The notes: generated by a model from the sequence alone, not told the origin. A stretch of 13,098 nt of DNA from Azonexaceae bacterium (GCA_009469685.1 SSTA01000100.1:1-13098), one strand, 5' to 3'; shown: positions 1 through 7,911, numbered from the stretch's first letter. A program made the numbers and translations.

Positions 1-447
1 GTGAGCAGCGAAGATTTTCGCGGTCGCTTCCAACTCATCACCTTCGGCTACACCGCGTGCCCGGACATCTGCCCGACCACCCTGGCCGAAATGGCCGCCG
101 TCCTCAAGGAACTCGGACCCCGGTCGGATAAGATCCAGCCCATCTTCATCACCGTCGATCCCGAGCGCGACACCGCTTCCGTGCTGAAGGCATACACGGC
201 CTTTTTCGACCCCCGTATCGTCGGCCTGACCGGTTCCCCTGTGTTGGTGCGGCGGGCGGCGGACAATTTCCGGGTACGTTACGAAAAGGTCCGTGACCCA
301 GCCGACCCACCCCAGCGCTATGCGGTCGACCATTCGGCAGGACTGTATCTGATTGGCCCCGATGGCCGATTGGTCAGACGTTTCGCCTATTCCATCCCGA
401 TCGCGACCCTGGTCGATCAGATCGGTCAATCGATCGATGCACGGTGA
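1..447 (+). CDS. SCO1/SenC family copper-binding thioredoxin-fold protein (5' end cut by window)
   Basis: SCO proteins act in the periplasm, anchored to the membrane. They deliver copper to the CuA site of cytochrome c oxidase or keep its cysteines reduced. The visible 148 residues hold the family's copper site: the CPDIC motif (Cys20 and Cys24, numbered from base 1) after a FGYTAC strand, and the distal His111 in a VDHSAG context. The TVDPERDT stretch (residues 51-58) is also typical. The reading frame is open at base 1. The first codon, GTG, lies where full-length homologues are mid-domain, so the gene very probably starts upstream with a signal anchor that is not in view. The HD-GYP gene follows 57 bp downstream on the same strand. 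Family assignment is firm; which oxidase it serves cannot be told from the window. Confidence 0.9.
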   Translation: MSSEDFRGRFQLITFGYTACPDICPTTLAEMAAVLKELGPRSDKIQPIFITVDPERDTASVLKAYTAFFDPRIVGLTGSPVLVRRAADNFRVRYEKVRDPADPPQRYAVDHSAGLYLIGPDGRLVRRFAYSIPIATLVDQIGQSIDAR

Positions 448-504
448 ATTGAAACTCGACCGCGGAATCACTGTCTCCAGGAAGTACCTTACCGAATTGC
501 GACG

Positions 505-1113
505 ATGAAAAATTCCGACCCGCCTGTGCTTTCCGGTTTCACCCGATCCCTCGCCGTGGCCCTCGGGGAACGCGATCGTTCGACCAGACTACATTCCGAA
601 CGCGTCGTCCGGCTGAGCCTCGAACTGGGCCGTGATTGCGAACTCGCCCGCAACGAACTGGAAATTCTCGGAATCGGTGCCCATCTGCACGACATCGGCA
701 AGATCGGCATCCCGGACCGGGTACTCCAGAAACCCGCGCCTTTCGTGGAGGACGAATGGGAAACCATGAAGCAGCACCCGGTGATCGGAGAGCGCATCCT
801 GCTCTCCTTGGGCGATGATCGCCTCGGCGAAGCCGCTGCGGTGGTGCGCCACCATCACGAGCATTTCGACGGCTCGGGCTATCCGGATCGCCTGACTGGA
901 AACGCCATCCCGCTTTATTCCCGGATGATTTCCCTGGCCGACAGTTACGATGCCATCGCCATCACCCGCCCCTACCACAAAGCAAGGCATCATTCGGCCA
1001 TCATGGACATTCTCGAAGCCGAATCCGGAGTCAAGCACGACCCCGAACTGCTGCGGCGATTCTGCCGCGTGATCGAGGGTTCCGAATTGCGCGCTCCGGT
1101 CGGTTCGGCCTGA
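505..1113 (+). CDS. Stand-alone HD-GYP domain protein (probable cyclic-di-GMP phosphodiesterase)
   Basis: The 202-residue protein is almost entirely one HD-GYP domain, which in characterised members hydrolyses cyclic di-GMP in the cytoplasm. Visible signature residues are His30, the HD pair His62-Asp63 with Lys66 (HDIGK), His91 (HPVIG), the HHEHFDGSGYP block at 117-127, Asp146 in ADSYDA, and RPYHKA at 155-160. All usual metal ligands and the GYP motif are present, so an active enzyme is expected. There is no receiver, PAS or membrane segment before it, which is short for the family; input must come from a partner or from expression level. The start is ATG 505. A purine-rich AGGAAG lies about 20 bp upstream, too far for a good ribosome binding site, so the start is only moderately certain. 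It converges with the small membrane-protein gene ending at 1139. Confidence 0.88.
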   Translation: MKNSDPPVLSGFTRSLAVALGERDRSTRLHSERVVRLSLELGRDCELARNELEILGIGAHLHDIGKIGIPDRVLQKPAPFVEDEWETMKQHPVIGERILLSLGDDRLGEAAAVVRHHHEHFDGSGYPDRLTGNAIPLYSRMISLADSYDAIAITRPYHKARHHSAIMDILEAESGVKHDPELLRRFCRVIEGSELRAPVGSA

Positions 1114-1138
1114 CCGCCCAGAATCCGTTCGCGACGAT

Positions 1139-1354
1139 TCAGGGGTCGCGATTCATCAGGCGGGCGATGAAGTAGGGAAACAGCCCGGAACCGATCAGGG
1201 CAACTGCGGAGACGATGAGCGCCAGACCGGCGAGGGGGTCTTCCAGGATGGGATGCACGCTGCCTCCGAAACCTGCGATGCTCAGCGCGCCAGGAATCGC
1301 GATCAGGACGCCGAGCACCGAGAGAATGACGAAGCTCGCCGGATAGCGCCTCAT
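1139..1354 (-). CDS. Small two-helix membrane protein, function unknown
   Basis: A 71-residue protein with two hydrophobic segments (about residues 8-28 and 42-64), a charged start (MRRYPAS) and a charged end (ARLMNRDP). The short loop between holds Gly, His, Asp and Glu. I do not recognise a named family. Its ATG overlaps the stop codon of the upstream hybrid histidine kinase in an ATGA junction (1351-1354), so translation is probably coupled and the two proteins may be made in proportion. That makes an accessory role for the membrane-bound kinase possible, but this is inference. It is the last gene of the minus-strand run. An unrelated tail gene cannot be excluded. Confidence 0.7.
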   Translation of the reverse strand: MRRYPASFVILSVLGVLIAIPGALSIAGFGGSVHPILEDPLAGLALIVSAVALIGSGLFPYFIARLMNRDP

Positions 1355-3543
1355 CGGCTGCTCCCCTCGCTCCGGGGCAGCCAGTTCGCGATCTTCTCAC
1401 GCAAGGCTGCCAAGGTGTAAGGCTTGGCGAGAAAGTCGTCCATTCCGGCCTCGAGGCATTTCTTTCTATCCTCCGCCGTAGCGTTGGCCGTCACGGCGAT
1501 GATCGGAATCCGCCTCCCTCCTTCCCCGGCTTCACGCTCCCGAAGCCGACGCGTCGTTTCGTAACCGTCGAGCACGGGCATTCGGCAATCCATCAGGATC
1601 AAGGCATAGCGCTGGGCGCTCGCGGCCTCCAGCGCCTGGGCGCCATCCTCGACCAGGTCGAATTCCGCGCCCAGCTTTTCGAGCAGGTTCCGGGCCACTT
1701 GCAGATTGACCCGATTGTCCTCGGCTACCAGGATACGGCCCGGGGGCAAAGCGGCCGGCACATCGCCGGAATATTCGTCACCCGTCGGATACCGAACCTC
1801 GGGAACCGCAACCAGAGGGATGGTGAACCAGAATTCGGAACCTTTTCCGGGCGCGCCCCGCGCCCCGATTTCGCCACCCATGGCCTCAGCCAGTCGCTTG
1901 CAGATGGCCAGTCCGAGTCCCGTTCCACCGAATTGGCGCGTGATCGACCCATCCGCCTGGGAGAAGGGCTTGAAGAGCCACTGATCGGCATCGTCAGGAA
2001 GGCCGATACCGGTATCGCGCACCGCAAGCCGCAGCCTTTCCCCATGAGGATCGCTCAACCGGGTGACCTCCAGGGAAATCTCACCCTCTTGCGTAAATTT
2101 GAGCGCATTGGAGACGAAATTGTTAACGACCTGCCGGAGTCGCAAGGGATCTCCGGTGAGTTCCTGCGGAATATCCGGAGCCACCTCCGCCCGCAGTCCG
2201 ATCCGATTCCGCCGCGCCTCTCCGCCATGCAGGGTCACGATTTCGTCCACCAATTGGCGGATATCGAAGGCAACCCGCTCGATTTCCATGCGCCCAGCTT
2301 CTATCTTCGAAAAATCCAGCACATCGTTGATGAGTGCCAGGAGGTGGCGGCCTGAATCCAGGGCGGTGCGGGCATATTCTTCCTGCTCGGCGCTGAGCCC
2401 GGTCATCAGCAGCAGTTCGGTCATCCCCAGGATGCCATTCATGGGAGTGCGGATTTCGTGGCTCATGGTCGCCAGGAAGCTGGACTTGGCGACGCTCGCG
2501 GCTTCGGCTTCCTGCTTGAGCCGCACCATGGCCTCCATGTCGGCCTCGCGTCGGCGCAGATTGCGCACCACACTGACCATCAGAACGAGCAGCACCACGA
2601 TGGCGGCAGAAGTCGCGGCAGCGACCAGCGCGACTGAACGCTTCCAGCTTGCGAGAAAGAGATCTTCGGTGATGACCGGATTGACCACCAGCGGAACACC
2701 CGCCACCCGACGGGGCGCGGCGAGTCGCAGAGTCTCGGTGCCATCGGTGAATCGCGGACTGTCGAGCAGGACGACATCGTCCGTCTTGCCCTGGACGCGG
2801 ATGACGATATGGGCCGAACCGGTGGTATTGACCGTCCCGATCAAGTCATCCTTATGGGGCCACCGGGTAAGCAGCATGAGGTCGTCGCGATAAAGGCTGA
2901 TCAGGGCGCCAGGGCCCAGATTACGGGCAACCCGCTCGTAGAATCCGGTGAACCCCTCGACCGATATGCCGATCAGCACAAGGCCCAGGAATTGGCCCTG
3001 AGGATCGTCGAGACGCCGACTGATGTAGAAGGTCCACTTGCCGTTGGCCCGATTGCGCACGGGCTTGCTGATGAAGTGGCGCAATTGGGGATTGTCTCGG
3101 TGAGCCTGGAAGTAGTCCCGGTCGGCCAGATTGATTCCCTGTACCGGATAGCTGCGGCTGAAATTGATGTTGTCGCCATTGGCCGCGACGATGGTCGCCA
3201 CATCGACGTTCGGCAAGCCTTGTATCTTCTCGCGCAGCATGTGATGGATCTCGCGGGTCGAGAGTTTGCGCCGCAAGCTGTCCTCATCCGCCACACCCGC
3301 CTGCTCGACACGCTCGGCCACCGAATCGAGCACCACCTGGGCCGCCGACACCGTCTGGGCGGCATGTTCGGCGAGGACCAGGGAAAGGCTTCCCAACTGC
3401 TTGCGCCAGGCGTCGATCTCGCTTTCCCGCAAGGCAACCGCCGCCGCGACCGCAGCAATCACCAGGGCGGCCATCGCCGCGAGTCCAAATACCACGACGA
3501 GCCGACTGGTCCGCACGGTCCCCACTGCCTCGCCCAACGCCAT
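1351..3543 (-). CDS. Membrane-bound hybrid sensor histidine kinase with Cache-like sensor and C-terminal receiver
   Basis: The 730-residue kinase has a first membrane helix at about 13-38, an extracytoplasmic double-Cache-like sensor at about 40-300 ([30 protein letters not shown]), and a second helix at about 302-326. A short coiled linker leads to the HisKA domain with phospho-acceptor His362 in the motif [10 protein letters not shown]. The ATPase domain shows the N box ([10 protein letters not shown], 474-483), the G1 box DTGIGL (510-515), an F box near 524-528 and the G2 box GGTGLGLAI (539-547). The receiver domain (603-720) has the acidic pair Glu608-Asp609, phospho-acceptor Asp652 (LMDCRMP), Thr685 and Lys707. 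All catalytic residues are present. There is no HPt or DNA-binding output, so a separate phosphotransfer partner is needed. ATG 3543 has a strong AAGGAG 5 bp upstream. It lies 51 bp after btuD. The ligand is unknown. Confidence 0.93.
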   Translation of the reverse strand: MALGEAVGTVRTSRLVVVFGLAAMAALVIAAVAAAVALRESEIDAWRKQLGSLSLVLAEHAAQTVSAAQVVLDSVAERVEQAGVADEDSLRRKLSTREIHHMLREKIQGLPNVDVATIVAANGDNINFSRSYPVQGINLADRDYFQAHRDNPQLRHFISKPVRNRANGKWTFYISRRLDDPQGQFLGLVLIGISVEGFTGFYERVARNLGPGALISLYRDDLMLLTRWPHKDDLIGTVNTTGSAHIVIRVQGKTDDVVLLDSPRFTDGTETLRLAAPRRVAGVPLVVNPVITEDLFLASWKRSVALVAAATSAAIVVLLVLMVSVVRNLRRREADMEAMVRLKQEAEAASVAKSSFLATMSHEIRTPMNGILGMTELLLMTGLSAEQEEYARTALDSGRHLLALINDVLDFSKIEAGRMEIERVAFDIRQLVDEIVTLHGGEARRNRIGLRAEVAPDIPQELTGDPLRLRQVVNNFVSNALKFTQEGEISLEVTRLSDPHGERLRLAVRDTGIGLPDDADQWLFKPFSQADGSITRQFGGTGLGLAICKRLAEAMGGEIGARGAPGKGSEFWFTIPLVAVPEVRYPTGDEYSGDVPAALPPGRILVAEDNRVNLQVARNLLEKLGAEFDLVEDGAQALEAASAQRYALILMDCRMPVLDGYETTRRLREREAGEGGRRIPIIAVTANATAEDRKKCLEAGMDDFLAKPYTLAALREKIANWLPRSEGSSR

Positions 3544-3550
3544 ATGCGCT

Positions 3551-3573
3551 CCTTCCGCCGCAAGGCGACAAGG
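3551..3573 (-). promoter_or_regulatory. Hairpin overlapping the ribosome binding site of the histidine kinase
   Basis: On the minus strand CCTT pairs with AAGG and CGCC pairs with GGCG around a TTGC loop. The 3' arm of this hairpin contains most of the AAGGAG ribosome binding site (3549-3554). In mRNA reading through from btuD it could lower kinase translation. Short, with internal mismatches; suggestive only. Confidence 0.3.
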
Positions 3574-3594
3574 ATAGCCGGAATTCGCTCCGGT

Positions 3595-4368
3595 TCACTC
3601 GGGAACGAAGACGCGACTGGTCCCCAGGTCGACACTGCGCAACGGCTGGCGGTAAAGGGCTCCGAGACGCTCAGCGGTCAAGACGACGTCGACGGGACCC
3701 AGGTCCACGCGGCCGTCGCCGTAAAGCAGCAGCGCCCGCTGGCAGAAGCGGAAGGCCAGCCCAGGGTCGTGCAGAACCATGATCGCCGCCACCCCCTTGC
3801 CGCGCGCCAACCGGCCAAAGAGATCGAGGACCTCCATCTGGTGGCAGAGGTCGAGGTGGGACAAGGGTTCGTCGAGCAGGTTGAGGGGGGTGTTCTGGGT
3901 CAGGAGGGTGGCAATGGCCAGGCGCTGGCGTTCGCCTCCGGACAGGGTCGCCACGGCGCGGGCGTCAAAACCGCCGAGCCCCACCGCCGCCAATGCTTCA
4001 CGGGCCAAGGTCGCGTCGGTTTCGCTCTCCCAGTCCCATCGTCCCAAATGGGGATGGCGTCCGGCGAGGGCAGTTTCGAGAACTGTCGCGGCAAAAGGAT
4101 CGGCCTGATTTTGACCCAACCATGCGCGCTGCCGCGCCGCCGCTCGTGGAGACAGACTCCCCCAGGGCTCCCCGCCGAGAAGAATTTCACCTTCGCACGG
4201 TGGCCTCAATCCGGCCAGGGTCGCCAGAAGAGTGGACTTCCCCGCACCATTGCGCCCCAGAACCGCCAGGCACTCCCCCGCCTCGACGCTAAGCTCAAGG
4301 CCGTCGACCACCTTCCGGCCGCCCACTTCGACCACCAGCCCCCTGGCCTCGAGCAAGGGCGGGCTCAC
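3595..4368 (-). CDS. btuD: Cobalamin ABC transporter ATP-binding protein BtuD
   Basis: A cytoplasmic ABC ATPase of 257 residues that would power vitamin B12 import with BtuC. It shows Walker A GRNGAGKST (38-46), a Q-loop glutamine near 86-88, the ABC signature LSGGE (142-146), Walker B LNLLDEP (162-168), the D-loop (SHLD, 170-173) and the switch histidine His200. The start is GTG 4368, which overlaps the btuC stop (GTGA, 4365-4368). The frame stays open further upstream, but that extension lies inside btuC and lacks ABC-domain character. Sequence alone cannot separate BtuD from ferric-siderophore ATPases of the FecE type. The B12 assignment rests on the cobalamin riboswitch and the btuB-like receptor that head the operon. 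Confidence 0.9.
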   Translation of the reverse strand: MSPPLLEARGLVVEVGGRKVVDGLELSVEAGECLAVLGRNGAGKSTLLATLAGLRPPCEGEILLGGEPWGSLSPRAAARQRAWLGQNQADPFAATVLETALAGRHPHLGRWDWESETDATLAREALAAVGLGGFDARAVATLSGGERQRLAIATLLTQNTPLNLLDEPLSHLDLCHQMEVLDLFGRLARGKGVAAIMVLHDPGLAFRFCQRALLLYGDGRVDLGPVDVVLTAERLGALYRQPLRSVDLGTSRVFVPE

Positions 4369-5342
4369 CGCGGATACCTCGCGAGGACCAGGAGGAAGGC
4401 GGGAACCCCGATAAGGGCGGTGAGGACTCCGACCGGCAATTGCTGTGGTGCCACCACAGTACGGGCCAGGGTATCGGCGAAAACGAGCAGGGCTCCCCCG
4501 GCCAGCACTGAGGCGGGTAGAAGCAAACGCAGGTCGCCACCCACCGCCAGACGAATCCCGTGGGGCACGAGAAGTCCGACAAAACCGATGGCTCCGGCAG
4601 TGGTGACGGCGACCGCCGTCGCCAGGGCGGCCAGAAAATAGACGGCGATCCTCAAGCGCCCCACGGCCACGCCGAGGGCCTGGGCCTGAAAAAGCCCCCG
4701 TGCGAGGAGATTCAGCTCCCGGGCCAGGGGCAGGGCAGCAGCGAGGCACCCTGCGAGGACTGCCATCGGCAAATGCCATTCCGCGGTTTGCCCAAGGTCC
4801 CCCATCAACCAGAACAACATTCCGCGCAAGCTCGCCTCCGGGGCGAGGGCGAGCAACAAGGCGATGACCGCCCCGCAACCGGCAGCAACGATGACCCCGG
4901 TCAACAGCAGGCGGGTCTGAGTCCAACTGCCGTCGCCGTGCGCCAGGCCGAACACCACCAGCATGGTCGCCATGGCCCCGGCGAATGCCATGAGGTCGAT
5001 CCCCGGCGCTGCGAGCCCCAGCAGCATGGCGACCAGAGCGCCAACCCCCGCCCCGCCGGATACTCCCAGCACATAGGGATCGGCAAGGGGGTTGCGCAAG
5101 AGCGTTTGCATCAGGGCGCCGGCCAGGGCCAGCAATCCGCCGCAGGCAAATCCGGCAAGAGCCCGCGGCAGGCGCAATTGCAGGACGATGGCTGCTGCCG
5201 GGCCGTCACCGCCAGCCAACAGCGAGGCGAGTTCGCTTCCGCCGATCGGCACGGTCCCCGCCGCCAGCGCAATGCCAAGGCTCGCCAGAGCCAGCCCTGC
5301 GAGACTGGCGAGAATCAGGAGCGCGCGGCGGCGGGTGGGCAC
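4365..5342 (-). CDS. btuC: Cobalamin ABC transporter permease BtuC (FecCD family)
   Basis: A 325-residue inner-membrane permease of the BtuC/FecCD type with about ten hydrophobic segments, the usual size for the family. Diagnostic stretches are RLPR (57-60), the block from GLLALAGALMQ to RNPLADPYVLG (about 69-93), GFVGLLVPHGIRL (253-265), and LPVGVLTALIGVPAF (302-316). It would form the homodimeric channel that carries cobalamin into the cytoplasm, driven by BtuD. The start is GTG 5342, 3 bp after the btuB stop. No good ribosome binding site is visible, so translational coupling to btuB is likely. Its stop overlaps the btuD start by 4 bp. No gene for the periplasmic binding protein BtuF is present in the operon. 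Permease family is certain; the substrate comes from the riboswitch and btuB. Confidence 0.9.
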   Translation of the reverse strand: MPTRRRALLILASLAGLALASLGIALAAGTVPIGGSELASLLAGGDGPAAAIVLQLRLPRALAGFACGGLLALAGALMQTLLRNPLADPYVLGVSGGAGVGALVAMLLGLAAPGIDLMAFAGAMATMLVVFGLAHGDGSWTQTRLLLTGVIVAAGCGAVIALLLALAPEASLRGMLFWLMGDLGQTAEWHLPMAVLAGCLAAALPLARELNLLARGLFQAQALGVAVGRLRIAVYFLAALATAVAVTTAGAIGFVGLLVPHGIRLAVGGDLRLLLPASVLAGGALLVFADTLARTVVAPQQLPVGVLTALIGVPAFLLVLARYPR

Positions 5343-5345
5343 GGA

Positions 5346-7289
5346 TCAGAAGGAGTAGCGCAAGTCGGCAAAAAAGCTGCGGCCATCGGCCGGATAGTAA
5401 CTGGACCCGAAACCGAAATCGTAACCGGTGGGCGCATAACGCTTGTCCGCCAGATTGAGGACGCGCCCGCGAGCGGTCCACCGAGCGTGCTGCCAGGTCA
5501 CGACCAGATCGGCGATGGAATACGCCGGCAGTCGAGGCCGCACGTTGCCGGTGTCGCCGCCGAAATACCGGCGCCCGATATGCTGGGCGAGCAGGGCGAT
5601 GTCCCATTCTGCCGACGGCAGAAAGTGCACTCCCGCGTTGGCCTGGACCCGGGGGACCAGAGGAATGTCATTGCCACGGTCGCTCCCTTCACGAAAAGTC
5701 GCCGACTGAAGATTGACTCCCCCGCTCAGCTTCCAGAAACGGTTCACATCGACGCTGCCATTGGCTTCTATTCCCCGGTGACGCGTCTTGGCCAGATTTT
5801 CGTTCTCGAAGGTCAATAAGCTGAAGGCGATTTCATCCTTCATTTTCAGATCGTAGGCAGTGACCTGCAGCGTATGGGAAGCACCCGACCACTGGCCGCC
5901 CAGATCGATGAAGCTGCCACGCTCCGGTCGCAAGGTCTCGCTGACGAAGCCGGCAAATGTCGTCAGTTCGTCCAGATTGGCGAACCGAAAGGTCGATCCC
6001 CCACGGACAAAGAAGCGTAGTCCGTTCACCGGGCGATAGGCGAGGCCGATTTCGCCTATGGTTTGGCGGTGGTCGTTCGAGATGCGCCCGCCGGCCGTGT
6101 CGGTAGCCTTCTGGTCGATGGTCTGCTCCCGACCGCCCAGGGTCAGGCTGACACTGGAAGCCAGTTCCGTCCGATTCTGGACATAGACCGCCCGGCTGAT
6201 CTGATCGATGCGGACGATCTTGTTGACCGGGGCGGACGGTGTGCTCGAACGTCGCGAATCGAGTTCCCCGTCGTAGTAATCGACCCCGAGGGTCGTCGTG
6301 CTGGCGAGGGAGCCAAGGCCGTGCTTCCAAAGCAAGCGGGGAGTGAAAGACACGGTATCGGTCCGCCGGTTGTCGAAAGAGCTGAAATTGGATATCCACG
6401 ACTCGTTGTCGGTTTCGGACCGCGTCAGTTCGGCCGCCAGGGTCAACGAGTCGGACACGCGCCATTCGAAGCCGGGGCGAACGAAGCCGGCGCGCCGTTC
6501 GGCACGACTGTCCAGGGTTTCCGCCTGGCGCGGGTTGGCCCGATACTGGGCCTGGGTAAGCACTCCGGGCAGTCCGGCTTCGAGTTTCGACCATCCCATG
6601 TCCAGGAAGGCTTCGCCGCTCTCGAAACGGTAGCCCAGGCGGCCGTTGGCGTTGTTCCGCTCCTGGGCATTGTTGCGGCGCCAGCCGTCCGTCTCCTGGT
6701 GGTTGGCGGCCAGGGCCAGATCGAAATCGCCGACACGACGCGCCAGATTGGCGGCCAATTGACGCCCATCCCGACTTCCCAGCCCGACGACAACGCTTCC
6801 TCCGTCCTTGCGGGATCCGGTAATGATGTTGATGACCCCACCGACGGCATTGTCGCCGTAGAGCACAGCCCCGCTCCCGCTGACGATTTCGACGCGCTCG
6901 ATGCTGTCCAGGGGCACCAGGCCCCAGTCGACACTGCCTGAATCGAGGGGATTGAGCCTCTGGCCATTGAGTAGGACCAGAGTGCGCTGCCCCGCCCCGT
7001 CGCCAAATCCCCGCATGTCGATGGCGGTATCCGCGCCGATCGATCCGTAGAGGGGGCGCACGACTACGCCGGCGACATTCTTGAGGACATCGGGCAACGT
7101 GGCCGCTCCAGAAGCGGCGATGTCTTCGCGACCGATGACCAGGACATTGGCGGCGGCGCCCAGACTCGATTCGCTGAAGCGGCTGGCGGTCACCACGACG
7201 GTCCCGGGACTCGCGTTCTGCTCGGCGTGAGCGAGGGGAAATAACAGGACTGACAGCGTTGCTGCCAGGATCTTGGGATGCGGTTTCAT
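5346..7289 (-). CDS. btuB: TonB-dependent outer-membrane vitamin B12 receptor BtuB
   Basis: A 647-residue outer-membrane receptor that would bring cobalamin into the periplasm using TonB energy. It begins with a signal peptide (MKPHPKILAATLSVLLFPLAHA, likely cut after Ala22), followed by a TonB-box-like GTVVVTAS (29-36). The plug domain (about 45-155) contains the SLPDVL-type stretch ATLPDVLKNVAGV, an MRGFG segment, LVLLNGQRLN, and IERVEIVSGSGAVLYGDNAVGGVINI. The rest is strand-rich barrel, ending in an aromatic Phe (LRYSF) as expected for outer-membrane insertion. ATG 7289 is chosen because AAGGGAG lies just upstream and a signal peptide follows; the open frame upstream runs into the riboswitch. 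It is somewhat longer than the E. coli protein. The cobalamin riboswitch upstream supports B12 over siderophores. Confidence 0.92.
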   Translation of the reverse strand: MKPHPKILAATLSVLLFPLAHAEQNASPGTVVVTASRFSESSLGAAANVLVIGREDIAASGAATLPDVLKNVAGVVVRPLYGSIGADTAIDMRGFGDGAGQRTLVLLNGQRLNPLDSGSVDWGLVPLDSIERVEIVSGSGAVLYGDNAVGGVINIITGSRKDGGSVVVGLGSRDGRQLAANLARRVGDFDLALAANHQETDGWRRNNAQERNNANGRLGYRFESGEAFLDMGWSKLEAGLPGVLTQAQYRANPRQAETLDSRAERRAGFVRPGFEWRVSDSLTLAAELTRSETDNESWISNFSSFDNRRTDTVSFTPRLLWKHGLGSLASTTTLGVDYYDGELDSRRSSTPSAPVNKIVRIDQISRAVYVQNRTELASSVSLTLGGREQTIDQKATDTAGGRISNDHRQTIGEIGLAYRPVNGLRFFVRGGSTFRFANLDELTTFAGFVSETLRPERGSFIDLGGQWSGASHTLQVTAYDLKMKDEIAFSLLTFENENLAKTRHRGIEANGSVDVNRFWKLSGGVNLQSATFREGSDRGNDIPLVPRVQANAGVHFLPSAEWDIALLAQHIGRRYFGGDTGNVRPRLPAYSIADLVVTWQHARWTARGRVLNLADKRYAPTGYDFGFGSSYYPADGRSFFADLRYSF

Positions 7290-7302
7290 GATTCTCCCTT
7301 TC

Positions 7303-7326
7303 CCGGCGGGCGTCCCCGCACGCCGG
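7303..7326 (-). promoter_or_regulatory. GC-rich hairpin just before the btuB ribosome binding site (candidate expression platform)
   Basis: On the minus strand CCGGCG pairs perfectly with CGCCGG around a 12-base loop. The stem ends 2-4 bases before the AAGGGAG ribosome binding site (7294-7300). No U-run follows, so it does not look like a terminator. Lying between the riboswitch and the start codon, it could pass ligand state on to translation initiation. The role is inferred from position. Confidence 0.4.
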
Positions 7327-7399
7327 AGGCTGACGATAGAAGCGCCAAAAGGAGAACAGGGGCGGGGGAGCCCGGCACCGCCTCCCCGCGGCCCTTCGC

Positions 7400-7588
7400 T
7401 GGATGTGCAAGGCCGGTATCCGGGCTCGCGAGTCTTGACCTGCCGCCTTCCCAGGCTTGCGCCCAGTGGCATCGTGGCATGTCCGCACTCGCTTACCGTT
7501 GCGGGGGCAGCAGCGGAATGGTCCCTATGGACGCACCGCTTTCCCGTTTAACCGCGGTCGGAACGATCCTTCCGCAGCACCTGACACA
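7400..7588 (-). ncRNA. Cobalamin (B12) riboswitch upstream of btuB
   Basis: Read on the minus strand, this leader carries the conserved cobalamin riboswitch core in the right order. The core CCCCGCAACGGTAAGCGAG lies at 7488-7506, GCCACTGG at 7463-7470 paired across a short loop with CTGGGAAGG at 7446-7454, and the B12-box region GCCCGGATACCGGCC at 7411-7425. A 5' GGTGC segment and outer TGTG/CACA pairing (near 7585-7588 and 7403-7406) close the structure. Binding of adenosylcobalamin to this RNA class lowers expression of downstream transport genes. It fills most of the 424-bp gap between btuB and the TIGR02449-type gene. The exact ends are approximate. Confidence 0.93.
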
Positions 7589-7594
7589 AGCGTC

Positions 7595-7600
7595 ATTGTA
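7595..7600 (-). promoter_or_regulatory. Candidate extended -10 promoter for the riboswitch-btuB transcript
   Basis: The minus strand reads TGCTACAAT, an extended -10 element with a near-consensus hexamer. The start would fall about base 7588, exactly where the riboswitch begins. The -35 region (GTGCCC at 17 bp) is poor, as is common with extended -10 promoters. Supported by position and motif only. Confidence 0.5.
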
Positions 7601-7676
7601 GCAGAGGGGGCAATCCAGGGCACGACCCACCCGCGGCCAATCCATACAATCCACTTTCAGAACATGGGCTTACTCC

Positions 7677-7706
7677 TTGACGTCATTTTGATTTTGCCTC
7701 TATAGT
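7677..7706 (+). promoter_or_regulatory. Sigma-70 type promoter for the TIGR02449-type/zapA genes
   Basis: TTGACG (7677-7682) and TATAGT (7701-7706) are separated by 18 bp, a near-consensus housekeeping promoter. The expected transcription start is about 7713-7714, at the ATG of the next gene. It stands back to back with the btuB promoter about 80 bp away. Confidence 0.65.
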
Positions 7707-7713
7707 GCCGCCC

Positions 7714-7911
7714 ATGAACAGCGAACTGGATGCCCTCGAGGTCAAGGTCGAACAGATCCTTGCCCTCGTACATCGCCTGCGGGCCGAAAACGAAGTCCTG
7801 CGCAATCAACTGGCGACGGCGGAAACCGAGCGCCTTTCGCTGCGCCAGAGAATCAACACCGCCCGCGACCGCCTGGAGTCCCTGGTGGATAAACTTCCCG
7901 AAGAGGCCTGA
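7714..7911 (+). CDS. TIGR02449-like small coiled-coil protein (ZapB-like), partner of ZapA
   Basis: A 65-residue protein that reads as one continuous coiled coil: LDALEVKVEQILALVHRLRAENEVLRNQL and onward with leucines at heptad spacing, ending DKLPEEA. It resembles the small coiled-coil family (TIGR02449) found directly before zapA in many beta- and gammaproteobacteria, and in architecture the division protein ZapB. A role in Z-ring organisation is inferred from that position. The start is ATG 7714 rather than the in-frame GTG 7705, because the GTG lies inside the -10 element of the promoter. No ribosome binding site precedes the ATG, so the message may be leaderless. zapA begins 1 bp after its stop codon. 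Confidence 0.75.
   Translation: MNSELDALEVKVEQILALVHRLRAENEVLRNQLATAETERLSLRQRINTARDRLESLVDKLPEEA

Noticed and set aside
1121..1157. Repeated TCGCGA and a GAATC/GATTC inverted repeat between convergent genes as a terminator
   Set aside because: Only 5-bp pairing with poor inner stacking and no T-run on either strand.
2809..4641. A 610-codon open frame on the plus strand across the kinase and btuD genes
   Set aside because: It lies antisense to two genes with complete catalytic motifs, has no recognisable domain, and is expected by chance in GC-rich coding DNA.
3595..4926. A 443-residue version of BtuD starting far upstream
   Set aside because: The first 186 residues are out-of-frame btuC sequence; GTG 4368 overlapping the btuC stop gives a standard-length ATPase.
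5346..7472. A 708-residue version of BtuB starting at 7472
   Set aside because: It would be translated through the riboswitch core; ATG 7289 has a ribosome binding site and is followed by a signal peptide.
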